Shown here: one piece after another, positions 45,801 to 56,140 of the stretch
How positions within the stretch are numbered: position 1 is the stretch's first letter
Layout of the letters: each line of letters starts with the position of its first letter
From: Agarophyton chilense
Lineage: Eukaryota; Rhodophyta; Florideophyceae; Gracilariales; Gracilariaceae
Assembly (NCBI GenBank): GCA_030374765.1
Contig: JARGXX010000138.1
Location: 1,426,001-1,490,000, forward strand
Length of the DNA: 64,000 nt
Reading direction: 5' to 3'
The notes under the pieces: generated by a model
What the model saw: only the letters and a program-made list of their open reading frames with translations
Told to the model about the DNA's origin: nothing
Databases searched by the model: none
Made by a program: the position numbers and the translations under genes

Positions 45801-46208
45801 GAACCTCCTCCACTTTTACTATCTACAAAGTACGGGAAATTCCTATGAGGTGTCTCGCCGAAAACTTGAGTTGTGAAGACTGATATTCTGAAGGCTCAGA
45901 TCCAAATCTTGGTTCAATTTAGAACGGAGCAATACGGAATCGTTGTAAATCACCGAATACTCGGATGTATGAATCTCGTGGATTGCCGGGCGGTAACAGA
46001 ATTGTTCAGTTTGAACCTGGTAAACCGTTTTGGATACTGTTGAGTAAATATACCGATATCCACCGTCAGGTACCGAAGAATCAGTTTGCTGCAACAGGTT
46101 TTTTTCCACAACAAAATGGTGGTCTCTCCTAATCTTTGTACTTCAGAAATATTGGGCTTGACCCATGTCGGTGACAAAGACGAAGACTCTTACAGTCACT
46201 CTGGAGAT
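42851..46208 (+). pseudogene. B-old gag, protease and RT N-terminus
   Basis: This aligns block by block with B-young. The gag start region is near 43035-43330 (ASSVEAGERLYSQAMSLSLS). The Ser/Asp-rich region lies at 43740-43860, the capsid remnants at 44100-44500 and the zinc knuckle CYSCHRKPQLSAEC near 44920. The protease is at 45462-45689, with MTILDTGSGLNFIRE. The leader to RT ends at CTGGAGAT. Many frameshifts and stops are present. The break at 46208 is the insertion site of B-young. Confidence 0.82.
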
Positions 46209-46924
46209 TGTAGTATTCTACTATGTCCGGGAATCCGATAGGTTGGTTTTTCGCGAAGTCGCGGTTGGAACTCAAAAGTGAGTGTTATCATCAACATTTT
46301 GATATGAAGCGGCATCCTGCATAGGATGCCTATAGGCAGAATGTCTTAGTGCAACACGTGGCGTCATGGGTCGAGTGGCTTACCACGGCGCGCGCATAGT
46401 TGCGACCCTTCGTAGGGGAATGCCATATTGGCAACGGCGCATGTAGTGGCGATCCACGTGGAGGGCTTTACTACCCTTTGTAGCTAGACGTCCATTAGGG
46501 ACCATACCCATACAGTGGTTTGGCTAAGTGGCTGACCACTGGGTATTATTTATATATTTATTTGGGCACTCACCCTGGTACACAGTATATAGTGTACCAG
46601 AGGTGAGCGCCGACTCCAAGTTAAGGAGACAACATGGGCATCATGACTATTCTGTTCCTCGCCTAGGATTCCTTAACCGGAGATCCGGACGAGCTATAAT
46701 AGATAGTCAGCCCCCATCCACTTCACGAGCCGTCTCGTACCTACGCTCCATCAACGTTTTACAGTTGCACTGTTCACCCTCGCTGGCGATTAGTGGCCTT
46801 ACACCCCACTTCCAGCTCGCTGGTGTTGTAGCTCTATCACCCCTTTTCCTTCGCCGCAAGCGACCCATCGGCAGTCCGAACGCTTCCGCAGGTGTCTGCT
46901 CTCCCCGTGAGAGCGGATACTACA
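46209..46924 (+). repeat. B-young 5' LTR
   Basis: The LTR is 716 bp and TG...CA bounded. An AT-rich stretch, ATTATTTATATATTTATTTG, at about 46547-46566 and a CAGTATATAGTG box at about 46583 are candidate core promoter elements. Confidence 0.93.
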
Positions 46925-46926
46925 AG

Positions 46927-46938
46927 TGGTCTCCCGAC
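46927..46938 (+). promoter_or_regulatory. B-young primer-binding site
   Basis: TGGTCTCCCGAC begins two bases after the LTR and starts with TGG, as expected for pairing with a tRNA CCA end. It lies inside a small inverted repeat (AGTGGT ... ACCACT). The tRNA species was not determined. Confidence 0.6.
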
Positions 46939-47139
46939 TTAGAACCACTGTGGTCAGCTGCACTGAACAATTCGTTCCTGGAACGTGAAATCGATATCTA
47001 TACTTGGAAGAAGTGGAATCACTACAGTTATTGTTTATCGAACCACTTCCGGCAATTGCGGAATTCATCGTGGTAGAACACGTGTTCGAGAAGTCGAAGA
47101 CACCAATTGGTTCGCACCTGGACTCAGGTTTGGTCTAGA

Positions 47140-49293
47140 ATGCCGAAGACCCGAAGCCAGTCAGGTACTGGTCGCCCCGGTCCCGCGGGACCACCCCCGA
47201 AACCGAGGATCGCCTCATCTGTTGAAGCCGGAGAGCGGCTGTATCGTCAAGCGATGTCGCGCTCACGCTCGGTGAATGATGAACGAGATCTCTTGGATGT
47301 ACCGGCCCCTGTGGCAGCGGCAGTCACGCCCATCACAGAAGCTGTAGTTGACCATGAGGTCTTCAGACCTCAAGAAGAGGATGATTTGCGCAGGGAAATG
47401 CGTCGTCTCAAGTCTGAGTTAAGCGCTTCGCGTGTGCGCATGGTTGCGTTGGAATCGCAGCTCGCTGCTCTTATCGCTGATGTCGAACAATTACGAAGTG
47501 CACATCAAGCACTCGTTCGTCAAGACGATGGGAAGCACGTCTCTGCATCAGTGAAAACACTACGTGAGGATTTGAACCATTTACTGGAGAGGTACGGGAA
47601 TACGCCCGATGCGCTACCCGGCTTAACCATGGATGTAGAGGAAGTCCTCACTCGAGTTAAACCTCGTTTGGGACGCCTGGAGGCGGCAGTTTATGTGCAG
47701 ACTGCTGCTAAACCAGTCGTGCTGGAAGAAGAAGGAGCTCCTTTGAAGGAAGCTCGTTCGAAGAAGTCGAAGTCACGAAGTAAGAAGCGAAAGTTCGCAC
47801 GTGATTCGAGTGATGAATCTTCAAGTACGGAGGGTTTCAGTTCCAGTACTGATGATTTTGATGATTCAGATACGTCAGATGACGACGACAGTGATGATGG
47901 TCATCGAACGTCCCGATCTCGGAAGAAGAACACGTCTCCGTGGTAAATGAGAAAAAAAGGCTCACCTTACAGAGGATTGAAGACGCTCCCGTGCACGAAT
48001 CCGCTTTATCGGGAGGTCCTGAATTACAGGTACTACCGTCTGAAAGTGAAGAGCAAGAAGCGCTCAGGACGCGAAACCGCGAAGGAGAAGGATCACATCA
48101 AACGATTGAAGATCGGCCTTAATGATTTAACATTTGATGGGAAAACCCCCATTCTCGTTATCTAGTTTCTCACTCGATTCGTTGCCGAAGCATACACTCT
48201 AGAGATGAGTGAACCACAGGCATTTGTCTCTTTACAACACTTCCTGGATGGTTTTGCTTTAGAGCAATATCGTTCCGTATGCGGATCATTGACAGCCGAT
48301 GAAGGCGGCGTTACCTCATGGCCAGAGGCGTTGCAGTATTTGCTGCGCAGTTACGCGACTTCAAAGGCTATACGTCAGGCGATCCTGGACCTAAGGAATT
48401 TGACCCAAAAGCCTGAGGAGGGCGAAGCTGAGTACAGCTCAAGGCTTAACAAAGCTTCAGTCCGCTGTGGAAACGTTCACTCTACTGAGGACAAGATTAC
48501 CTTGTACATAGACGGGCTGGACCCGAGCATCAAGTCATTGGTAGCTCGATATCGAGAGAAGCAAGGAAGAGTCTCCTTTTGGGAGTTAGTTCAGTTTGCA
48601 AAAGCTGAAGGAGACGCGGCCAGAGCGCGTGGTAGCCCCCCTCGTTCAGTGGCTTTTGGAACCTCAATGGGTAAGGAGAAGATCTCCGCCAGAGTTAATC
48701 AGCGCAGCAAACTGCTACCTTTGGAATCTCCAGTTGACTCGCGAGATTCGTCGTTGACACCCAAAGGGAGTGACTTGCATGAGAAGGCGGTCCATTTAAT
48801 GGGATGTACGGACTCTTTTGTACCTACAGTGGATCTCCAACACTCGGAGTCTCAGGACGAGGAAGCCCTAATAGCTATGAAGGGCCGTCGCCCTATGTAC
48901 CGTCCCTACACGGTGCCTCCACGAGGAGGTTTCGAGAACGGAAAACCAGGATGGGTGGATACTCGCACGGCATACCGTTCACAACCTATGTTGACCAACC
49001 GTCGTGACGGTTTGATATGTTATTCATGTTACGGAAAACACCATTTGAGTGCAGAATGCACGCTTCCTGCAAAGGATCTGAGGCGTATCTGGACGAATTA
49101 TGAAGCACTATATGAAGAGAAAAGGAGCCGCGTACCGGCGGGCATGTATTGGAAAGCCAAAAGTTGGTTTTCTCAGACACCAATGCACCGGACGGACAAG
49201 CCGGTTGCTCAGAATGCTGAAGTGTTACAACCCGGAACCCCGGTAGGAAGAGGCGCCCTTGAGGCGAATAAGCCGGTGCAGCTGGAAAACTAA
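47140..49293 (+). pseudogene. B-young gag
   Basis: The start ATG at 47140 opens MPKTRSQSGTGRPGPAGPPP. A helical region with coiled-coil pattern follows (MRRLKSELSASRVRMVALES, about 47400). Next is a Lys/Ser/Asp-rich tail (SKKSKSRSKKRKFARDSSDE) ending in a TAA at 47944. Similarity resumes across a second stop (TAG at 48163) as LTFDGKTPILVI and FVAEAYTLEMSEPQAF. The capsid-like part (48205-49293) has ILDLRNLTQKPEEGEAEYSS and LYIDGLDPSIKSLVARYREK. A canonical nucleocapsid knuckle, CYSCYGKHHLSAEC (C-x2-C-x4-H-x4-C), lies near 49020. Gag would build the virus-like particle. Two stops, and possibly frameshifts at 47.95-48.16 kb, break it. Confidence 0.85.
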
Positions 49294-49589
49294 GTGAGGG
49301 AGCCCCTAGGGGGTCGGCACTAGTCGATCCCGTTGTGCTGACCAGGCAGAGCTCGTCTCCCTGCTCCAGCGCTTGGAAGCCCAAGATTCTCTTGGGGCCT
49401 CCCAAATTTCTGCCGTACGGAATCAATCCACCGGACGGAAAGCGAGTGCAGTTTGACTGTGAGTTACATCGTCCTTGGAGACGTTATAATTGTCCGTTAA
49501 AACGGGAAAGTTACCTCATGTTAGTGTCTTAAAGAAACTATAAGGTCTATGCCGACATCGGCTCTGACAGGAATCTGTTTTCTCGTTGA

Positions 49590-51450
49590 TTGACTATCCT
49601 GGACACAGGTGCTGGTCCGAACTTTATACGGGAATCGGAGCTCGCTCCTGCTGACTTAGAACGTATTAGATACGGTCCTTTACCGGACATCCGGGATGCC
49701 AACAAAAATGTTGTGAAGACACTGGGAACAGTTCGACTCATGGTGCGTCTGGGACGCTTTGTAGTCCTAGTCGACTTCATCTTCTGTAAGACGTTAGCTG
49801 CACCAGTGGTACTGGGATGTGATTATTGTGACAAGTTTGTCGAAGCCATTCGCCCCCGAAGAAAACTAGTGGAACTAGATGATGGATCAATGGTACCAAT
49901 TGTTCGCAAGCCAATGCGTCGTTGCTCTGAAGCACCTCCACTTCCACCATCTATGGAATACGGGAAATCCCGAGGATGTGTCTCGCCAAGGATTCGAAGA
50001 GCGAAGAGTGCCATGCCGAGGGCGCAAACCCAAACTTGGGTTCAAGTAAGAACAGAACGACACGGACTCGTGGTAATTCAACCGAGTACTCGGATGTACG
50101 AATCACGTGGATTGCTAGTCGCTAACGGCATTGTTCAGGTTGATCCTGGTAGCCCCTTTTGGATACTAGTGAGTAACTTCACCGATAACGATTATCAGAT
50201 ACCGAAGAATCCGGTTGTTGCCACAGCTTTGCCTCATCCCACAGTGGTGGTCCCTACTCATATTTCTACTGCAGAAGTATTGGGATTAACCCATGTCGGT
50301 GACACAGACGAAGAACTTCAAACTCCGTCTGGAGATCAATTGCAAACGGCAAAGGATCCAGAGAGCCTGGTCGATGAGCTAGACTTAGCACATGTGTTGG
50401 AACACTACAGAACGAAGACCAGGTCTATGCTGAAGAAGTATACATCCATGTGGAGTGGAAAACTAGGAAAGATCTCCGCTACGGAACACCACATTGATTT
50501 GGTCCCAGGGTCACGACCCATCTTCCCAACCACTCTACAGAGCGGGACCGCGAACTTGCCAAATCGAGGAGGAGAATGTCAGCAAAATGCTGAAAGAAGG
50601 AGTAATAGAAGCAGCTCAATCTGCTTGGGCCTCACCAGTGGTGCTGGTTCCAAAACCTGATGGTTCTTTACGATTCTGTATCAATTATCGAAAACTGAAC
50701 GCAGTTTCAGTTCGGGATACATACCCGTTGCTTCGAATGGACGAATGTATTGACAGCTTAGAAGAAGCAAACGTGTTCACCACGTTAGACGCCAACTCTG
50801 GCTATTGGCAGGTGCCTGTAGCGGAAGAAGACCAAGACAAAACCGCATTTGCGTGTCACGCCAGTCTCTACCGTTTCAAAAGGATGCCCTTTGGCTTATC
50901 GAATGCACCGGCTACTTTCCAGCGTACTCTGGACATCTTGCTTTCAAGATACAATTGGAAGACTTGTTTAGTCTATTTGGACGATGTGATCATCTTTTCC
51001 AAGGATGTGGAAAGCCATTTACGGCATGTCGAGGAGATCCTCAAAGCACTACAGAGCGCAGGTATCACCTTGAAGTTCAAGAAATGCGAATGGTTCGCTG
51101 GCACCATCCGGTACTTAGGGCATGTGATCAAGCCGGGACAGCTTGCCATTCAAGAGGCACAAACAGCGGCTCTCCGCGAAGTACAACCTCCGTCGACACA
51201 AAAGCAATTGCGTTCTTTCCTCGGCTTGTGCAACGTCTACCAACGATTCGTGCCGCGATACTCGCATATAGCGGCACCGCTCAACGCAAAGCTGCGTAAA
51301 GGGCAACCAGTACAGCTGGAACAATTCAGAAAAGCTGAAGTGGAAAAGTTCGACACGCTGAAGACAAAGATTATTACAGCCCCAGTCTTGGCGCTGCCCA
51401 TCCCCAACCTGCCATACTCAGTGGATACCGACTCTGCGAGTACCAAGTAG
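49590..51450 (+). pseudogene. B-young protease and reverse transcriptase
   Basis: The protease opens MTILDTGAGPNFIRESEL (active-site DTGA near 49600). A long linker follows, with YTSMWSGKLGKISATEHHID near 50440. A frameshift near 50520-50550 leads into the RT: EEENVSKMLKEGVIEAAQSA, FCINYRKLNAVSVRDTYPLL, TLDANSGYWQVPVAEEDQDK, FKRMPFGLSNAPATFQRTLD and the catalytic CLVYLDDVIIFSKD near 50980. The connection domain reads YLGHVIKPGQLAIQE and LRSFLGLCNVYQRFVPRYSH. The frame stops at 51448. All catalytic residues are present, but frame breaks prevent a single product. Confidence 0.9.
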
Positions 51451-51587
51451 GGTGTGCCCTTTTTCAAACACACCCTGATGGTGAACGCAAACCCATTGGT
51501 TACTGGTCAAGATCGCTGAACGCAACTTAGGAGAAGTATTCAGTTTCAGAAAAGGAATGCCTTGCAGTCGTTTGGGCTCTAACCACA

Positions 51588-53024
51588 TTGCGACCGTATC
51601 TCCAAGGAGAACGTTTTACCATCAATACGGATCATTCGTCTCTACGATGGTTACTGTCCATTACAGGCCCGTCTGGTCGTCTCACACGATGGCGCTTACG
51701 CCTTTCTGAATTCGATTTCGAAGTAAAGTATAAGAATGGATTGGCCAATGTACAAGCTGACGCGCTATCGCGACGCAAAACACTGGGCGAAACCCAAGGC
51801 GAAATCGATAAAGAGATACCTTACTTCTACATGGAGACCCATTCACCATCTTTCGAAGAAGAGAAACAAGAGACCCTTGATGATTATTCGGATGCAGACC
51901 CGTTCCTTGCTTTAGCAGACACTGACCCTTCAGTTCAACTCGAGCAAATCTCGTGCACTGAGCTGCTCAATGAGCAACATACCGATACGTTTTGTGCGTC
52001 GATACGCTCTCGTCTTAACGGGGGGGAGGAGCTCCCCTTTTCACTCGATTCACGAGGAATACTCTTGAGACATGTCGAAAAGCATCATCAAATCGTGATT
52101 CCACACGTCTTGAAGAGTCGATTACTCTATTTAAAACACTACAGCAGGCTGTCTGGTCATCCAGGAGGAACGAAGTTGTTCATGACTCTAAGAAGAGACT
52201 TTTACTGGCCTACTTTGGCAATAGACTGCCATGCTACAGTGAGGTTGTGTACAACATGTGCGAAGAATTGCGTTAAGCTTTACAGGAAGCGGAAACCGAT
52301 GAAGTTATTCCAGGCGAACGCGCCTTTACAATACGTCAGTATTGGCATCATAGGGGAATTGATTCGCTCAAGGCGAGGTTATCGCTACCTATTAGTAATC
52401 ACCGACCGCTTCTCGAAATATCGGGATATGCCCCGTGGCACGCGCACACCTGTAAGTACAGAAATGGAACCTGAAAGCAGGAAAGATGTTTTGGAATTTG
52501 GCCCCAAGAACTTGGAAACGAGTGCACGCGAAAACGCGCCGTTGCCGCTTCAGGCTGAACTGTCATGTGAAGCGCCACTCGCTGTTCCGCCGATATCGGC
52601 TCCTATCACTCGTGCGCAGGAAGAAGAAGAGGTATCGCCTCCTGTCGTGGTGCAAGCACCATCGTTCACTGAACAGCGGTCAGAATCGGATAAACCGAAG
52701 GAAGTTTATCCACGAATGGAATTGAGAGTTAGCAAGAAGTACACTTCTATGGAACCTGGAAAACAGGATAGCTCTTTATCTGAGAAGGGTTCTCAAGGAA
52801 TGAGTACACTGCCCCTGCGGGTAGAACGACAGCTAGTCGACGGGCGAACGCTTAGCGACGCTGAGACTGCTAACACAGAGACGCTTAGGTCAGCCCTAAG
52901 GCATTTCAAACCTGTTAACAGGAGTCTTGCGCCAACAGCGAAAGCATTGGGAAACGCCCAGGAATATGTTATGGATCGCATATGTCAACATGGCGAGCAT
53001 GAAGATACTAGAGAATTACTGTAA
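51588..53024 (+). pseudogene. B-young RNase H and deleted integrase
   Basis: The RNase H remainder (RFTINTDHSSLRWLLS and DFEVKYKNGLANVQADALSR) is followed by the integrase zinc finger: LYLKHYSRLSGHPGGTKLFM ... VRLCTTCAKNC. The core begins LQYVSIGIIGELIRSRRGYR and YLLVITDRFSKYRDMPRGT, and then jumps to TPVSTEMEPESRKDVLEFGP. The first catalytic Asp is Gly (SIGIIGEL, where DI is usual). The segments carrying the second Asp and the Glu are absent. The remaining roughly 190 codons are Glu/Pro/Ser-rich and unclassified. The protein could not integrate DNA by itself. Confidence 0.85.
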
Positions 53025-53296
53025 CGAGTCCGTTGGTACGGTTTTCCTCCGGAAGCGGATACGTGGGAACCTATAGCTCATATCCCCCGTTCGCAGCTCG
53101 TGCGATATCATCGACGCATGCGATTACCACTCCCCAGGGAGATCGAATCCTCGATAGTCGGGCTCATGGGCACATCCCATCTCCAAGTATGGGCTACAAA
53201 GGTAGTAAAAACTCGAAAGGCGAGAAGAAAACAAGATATCATGAAGCGGAAACGTGAAGACACGCAAGCAAAGGACATTTACTGATTATCACCTAT

Positions 53297-53490
53297 GACA
53301 AACTCGAGAAGCGAGAAGAAGGATTGAAGAACTCGAGAAGCGAGAAGAAGGATTGAAGAACCCGAGAAGCAAGAAGAAGGATAGAAGAACTCGAGAAGCG
53401 AGAAGGGAAGTAGGAAACTCAAGAAGCGAGAAGAAGAAGCTAAGAACTCGAGAAGCGAGAGGAGATGAAGACTAGAAGATAAGAAGGGAA
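53297..53490 (+). repeat. Purine-rich tandem repeat in B-young
   Basis: About six imperfect units of the type AACTCGAGAAGCGAGAAGAA, roughly 20-35 bp apart, lie between the end of pol and the antisense frame. They are nearly free of pyrimidines apart from the CTCGAG cores. Confidence 0.8.
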
Positions 53491-53573
53491 CGTGAAGACA
53501 CGAAGTCACTGGAGTTTTATTGGTCTCAAGATACCACCGCAAGGGTATTGACTAGGAGTCTTTTCTAGGATCA

Positions 53574-55400
53574 TCAAAGAGACGTGCGAGCACGCAGGTT
53601 CGCAAGAAGCTGTGCGCGATCACCCTCAACTTGGTCCACGGGAAAGCCCGCGTCTAAGAGGAACTGCCTCAGCGGATCCAAGCCTGGATCTTCGACCGGC
53701 ACTGCACTCGGTTGTTGGGTAAACCCATGAAAGTTCTCTTGAGCAACTCCCGCCGCTGCGGATTGATCAACGGAAGTCGTTACACCTGCCAGCTCTGGCT
53801 CGTCCTTGTAACCGAGTTCAGCCTCAGCTCCCAGCGCTTCCTCATACGGTTCCTCTTCGTTCTCGGATGGAGTAGAATCGTACACGTATCCAGTAAAATG
53901 GTTCGGTGGCATGTCACGCTGGTTCTCTCGAAGAAAGCGAGCCTGCTCAGAGGTGATCAACTTGCACGTCCAGGGGTCGTACCAAACGAAATCTCCAGCA
54001 CTTTCTGTTCGTCCAGGAGAATGGTCGTGGTGTCTTGCACGGGTTCCGCGAGCGGATTGATCAGCTGGCACTCCAGACCAATCGACACTGTCGATCAAAT
54101 CCACAAGATGGAGGAAGTCGGCGTGGTTCGCGCGGGATCCCAGGACAAGGGAAAGATCGAGTTCTCTCGCATACTTTCGCGCTGTGGGCGACATGTACCA
54201 AACTCTAAAGGTATCGTAATCATCCCACAGGAAGAAGACGGCCATCTTGGCGATAAACTCGGTATAAACCACCATCCAATATCCCGAGAACGGGTCGTTA
54301 ACCAACGCAGACCCGATGTAGTAGATCACCGGTGGCAGCTCCACAGGGCAACCACGAGGACTCTCGATCCCCACCTAATGCTCCGGAATACCGATGTAGC
54401 GCCCGAAGCGCGCGTTCCGCCGGATGCAGTCAATCTCGATCATTTGATACGGCACCAAATAGCCCAAACATGATCGAGTACGACGTTCCCAACGGGGATA
54501 ATACCAATAGGGAATGTCACGCTTTCGAAGGAAGCGGAACTCCGAACGCGGAAGAGGTTGCTGAAAGCAGAGAGCTGCATCACGCACACCGCGCACACCG
54601 CGCCAACCGCTAACATTGACTTCAACGAGTGTCTCGATATACGAGTAGCCATCACCGTTGGTACGGGCTTTCCAGGTATCTAGTTCCCAGTCCTGCGGGA
54701 GGAGAACTGTACTGATGAATCGGTGAAGACGCTGGTAAATCAGCTTGGTGAACCGCGTACGGGCTTCGGACAAGGATTCCGTTGAATATCGCGCAATCGT
54801 GTTGTCTGGCAAAACAATATGGCTCGCCCAGTCGTCGCTATAAATTGCGTGTTCCGGACTACCGTCAGGAAAGTACCCACCGTGTACACACTGTTGTATC
54901 AACGCGTCATCGCGGATAGAAACTGGATCAAACCAGGGCGCTTGCGCGAAAAGTTCAACGTTGTCGAGAGGATCTCGTCCATAGAAATCCGCAGGGTGCG
55001 GGTAGCTCCGCTGAGCACGACGAGAAGGAGCTCGAATCACACCCGCAGAGGCGACGTAAGCCGCGTTCGGCATCGGAGCCACGGTTGGCTGAGGTAACGG
55101 TACTGACCGGAATCCGGTGTACGGTGTCGGGAACGAATGGTATGGACCTAGTTGAGCAGTAGGCTGCGACGCATAACCAGCAGTGTTGGACGGAGCCCCA
55201 GAAGGCACATCCTCAGAGGAGGGCTGGAACGGGTTGGACCCGGCGTTCGGATCCATCGCGAGAGATCGAGCAGAAGAGCGGTGAGGAACATAATGCTGTT
55301 GAGAACTGTAAGAGTTGGTCGGGCGGCGAGGAATTCGTGATGACGATGAGTACCCGGAACACTGGTCCGACTGCGTAAAAACGCTTCTTGCGTCCCCCAT
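53574..55400 (-). CDS. Antisense reading frame of B-young, ~607 codons with one internal TAG
   Basis: Starting MGDARSVFTQSDQCSGYSSS at 55400, 341 codons run to a TAG (54377-54375). The same frame continues VGIESPRGCPVELPPVIYYI for about 266 more codons to 53574. The N-terminal third is Ser/Pro/Gln-rich and low in complexity. The middle is Trp/Tyr-rich and looks folded (DWELDTWKARTNGDGYSYIE, YPRWERRTRSCLGYLVPYQM, GYWMVVYTEFIAKMAVFFLW). The last part is acidic. I recognise no domain. It lies between pol and the 3' LTR on the strand opposite to gag-pol. Antisense frames at this place are known in some plant Tat-lineage elements such as Grande, which is a positional analogy only. The TAG may be decay or a readthrough site. 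Confidence 0.6.
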
Positions 55401-55414
55401 GGTTCGCGCTTAAC

Positions 55415-55424
55415 GAAGGGGGTG
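55415..55424 (+). promoter_or_regulatory. B-young polypurine tract
   Basis: GAAGGGGGTG directly precedes the 3' LTR and is the expected plus-strand primer site. Confidence 0.65.
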
Positions 55425-56140
55425 TGTAGTATTCTACTATGTCGGGGAATCCGATAGGTTGGTTTTTCGCGAAGTCGCGGTTGGAACTCATAAGTAAGTG
55501 TTATCATCAGCATTGTGATATGAAGCTGCATCCTGCATAGGATGCCCAGAGGCAGAATGCCTTAGTGCAACACGTGGCGTAATGGGTCGAGTGGCTTACC
55601 ACGGCGCGCGCATAGTTGCGACCCTTCGTAGGGGAATTCCATATTGGCAACGGCGCATGTAGTGGCGATCCACGTGGAGGGCTTTACTACCCTTTGTAGC
55701 TAGACGTCCATTAAGGACCATACCCATACAGTGGTTTGGCTAAGTGGCTGACCACTTGGTATTATTTATTTATTTATTTGGGCACTCACTCTGGCACACA
55801 GTATATAATGCACCAGAGGTGAGCGCCGACTCCAAGTAAAGGAGACAACATGGGCATCATGACTAATCTGTTCCTCGCTTAGGATTCCTTAACCGGAGAT
55901 CCGGACGAGCCATAATAGATAGTCAGCCCCCAACCACTTCACGAGCCGTCTCGTACTTACGTTCCATCAACGTTTTACAGTTGCACTGTTCACCCTCGCT
56001 GGCGAGTAGTGTCCTTACACCCCACTTCCAGCTCGCTGGTGTTGTAGCTCTACCACCCCTTTTCCTTCGCCGCAAGCGACCCATCGGCAGTCCGAACGCT
56101 GTCGCAGGTGTCTGCTCTCTCCGTTAGAGCGGATACTACA
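55425..56140 (+). repeat. B-young 3' LTR
   Basis: This is 716 bp, the same length as the 5' copy, with about 30 substitutions and no obvious gaps. It is followed by the duplicated GAGAT and then by B-old sequence (CAATTGAAAGCCGC). Confidence 0.93.

Larger units (their letters stand above)
46209..56140 (+). mobile_element. Ty3/gypsy element B-young, complete ends, internally defective
   Basis: Two 716-bp LTRs (46209-46924 and 55425-56140) start TGTAGTAT and end ATACTACA. The duplication GAGAT lies at 46204-46208 and 56141-56145. The LTRs differ at roughly 30 positions by eye, about 95-96 percent identity. The interior has gag, protease, RT, RNase H, a truncated integrase, a purine-rich tandem repeat and a long antisense reading frame. 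It inserted into an older copy of its own family. Confidence 0.95.

Noticed and set aside
53297-53490. Regular spacing suggestive of a CRISPR array
   Set aside because: Units are imperfect, purine-only tandem repeats without unique spacers, inside a eukaryotic retroelement.
53712-54473. 253-codon plus frame opposite the antisense frame of B-young
   Set aside because: The minus frame is longer, runs on past the overlap and has more protein-like composition; the plus frame is its shadow.
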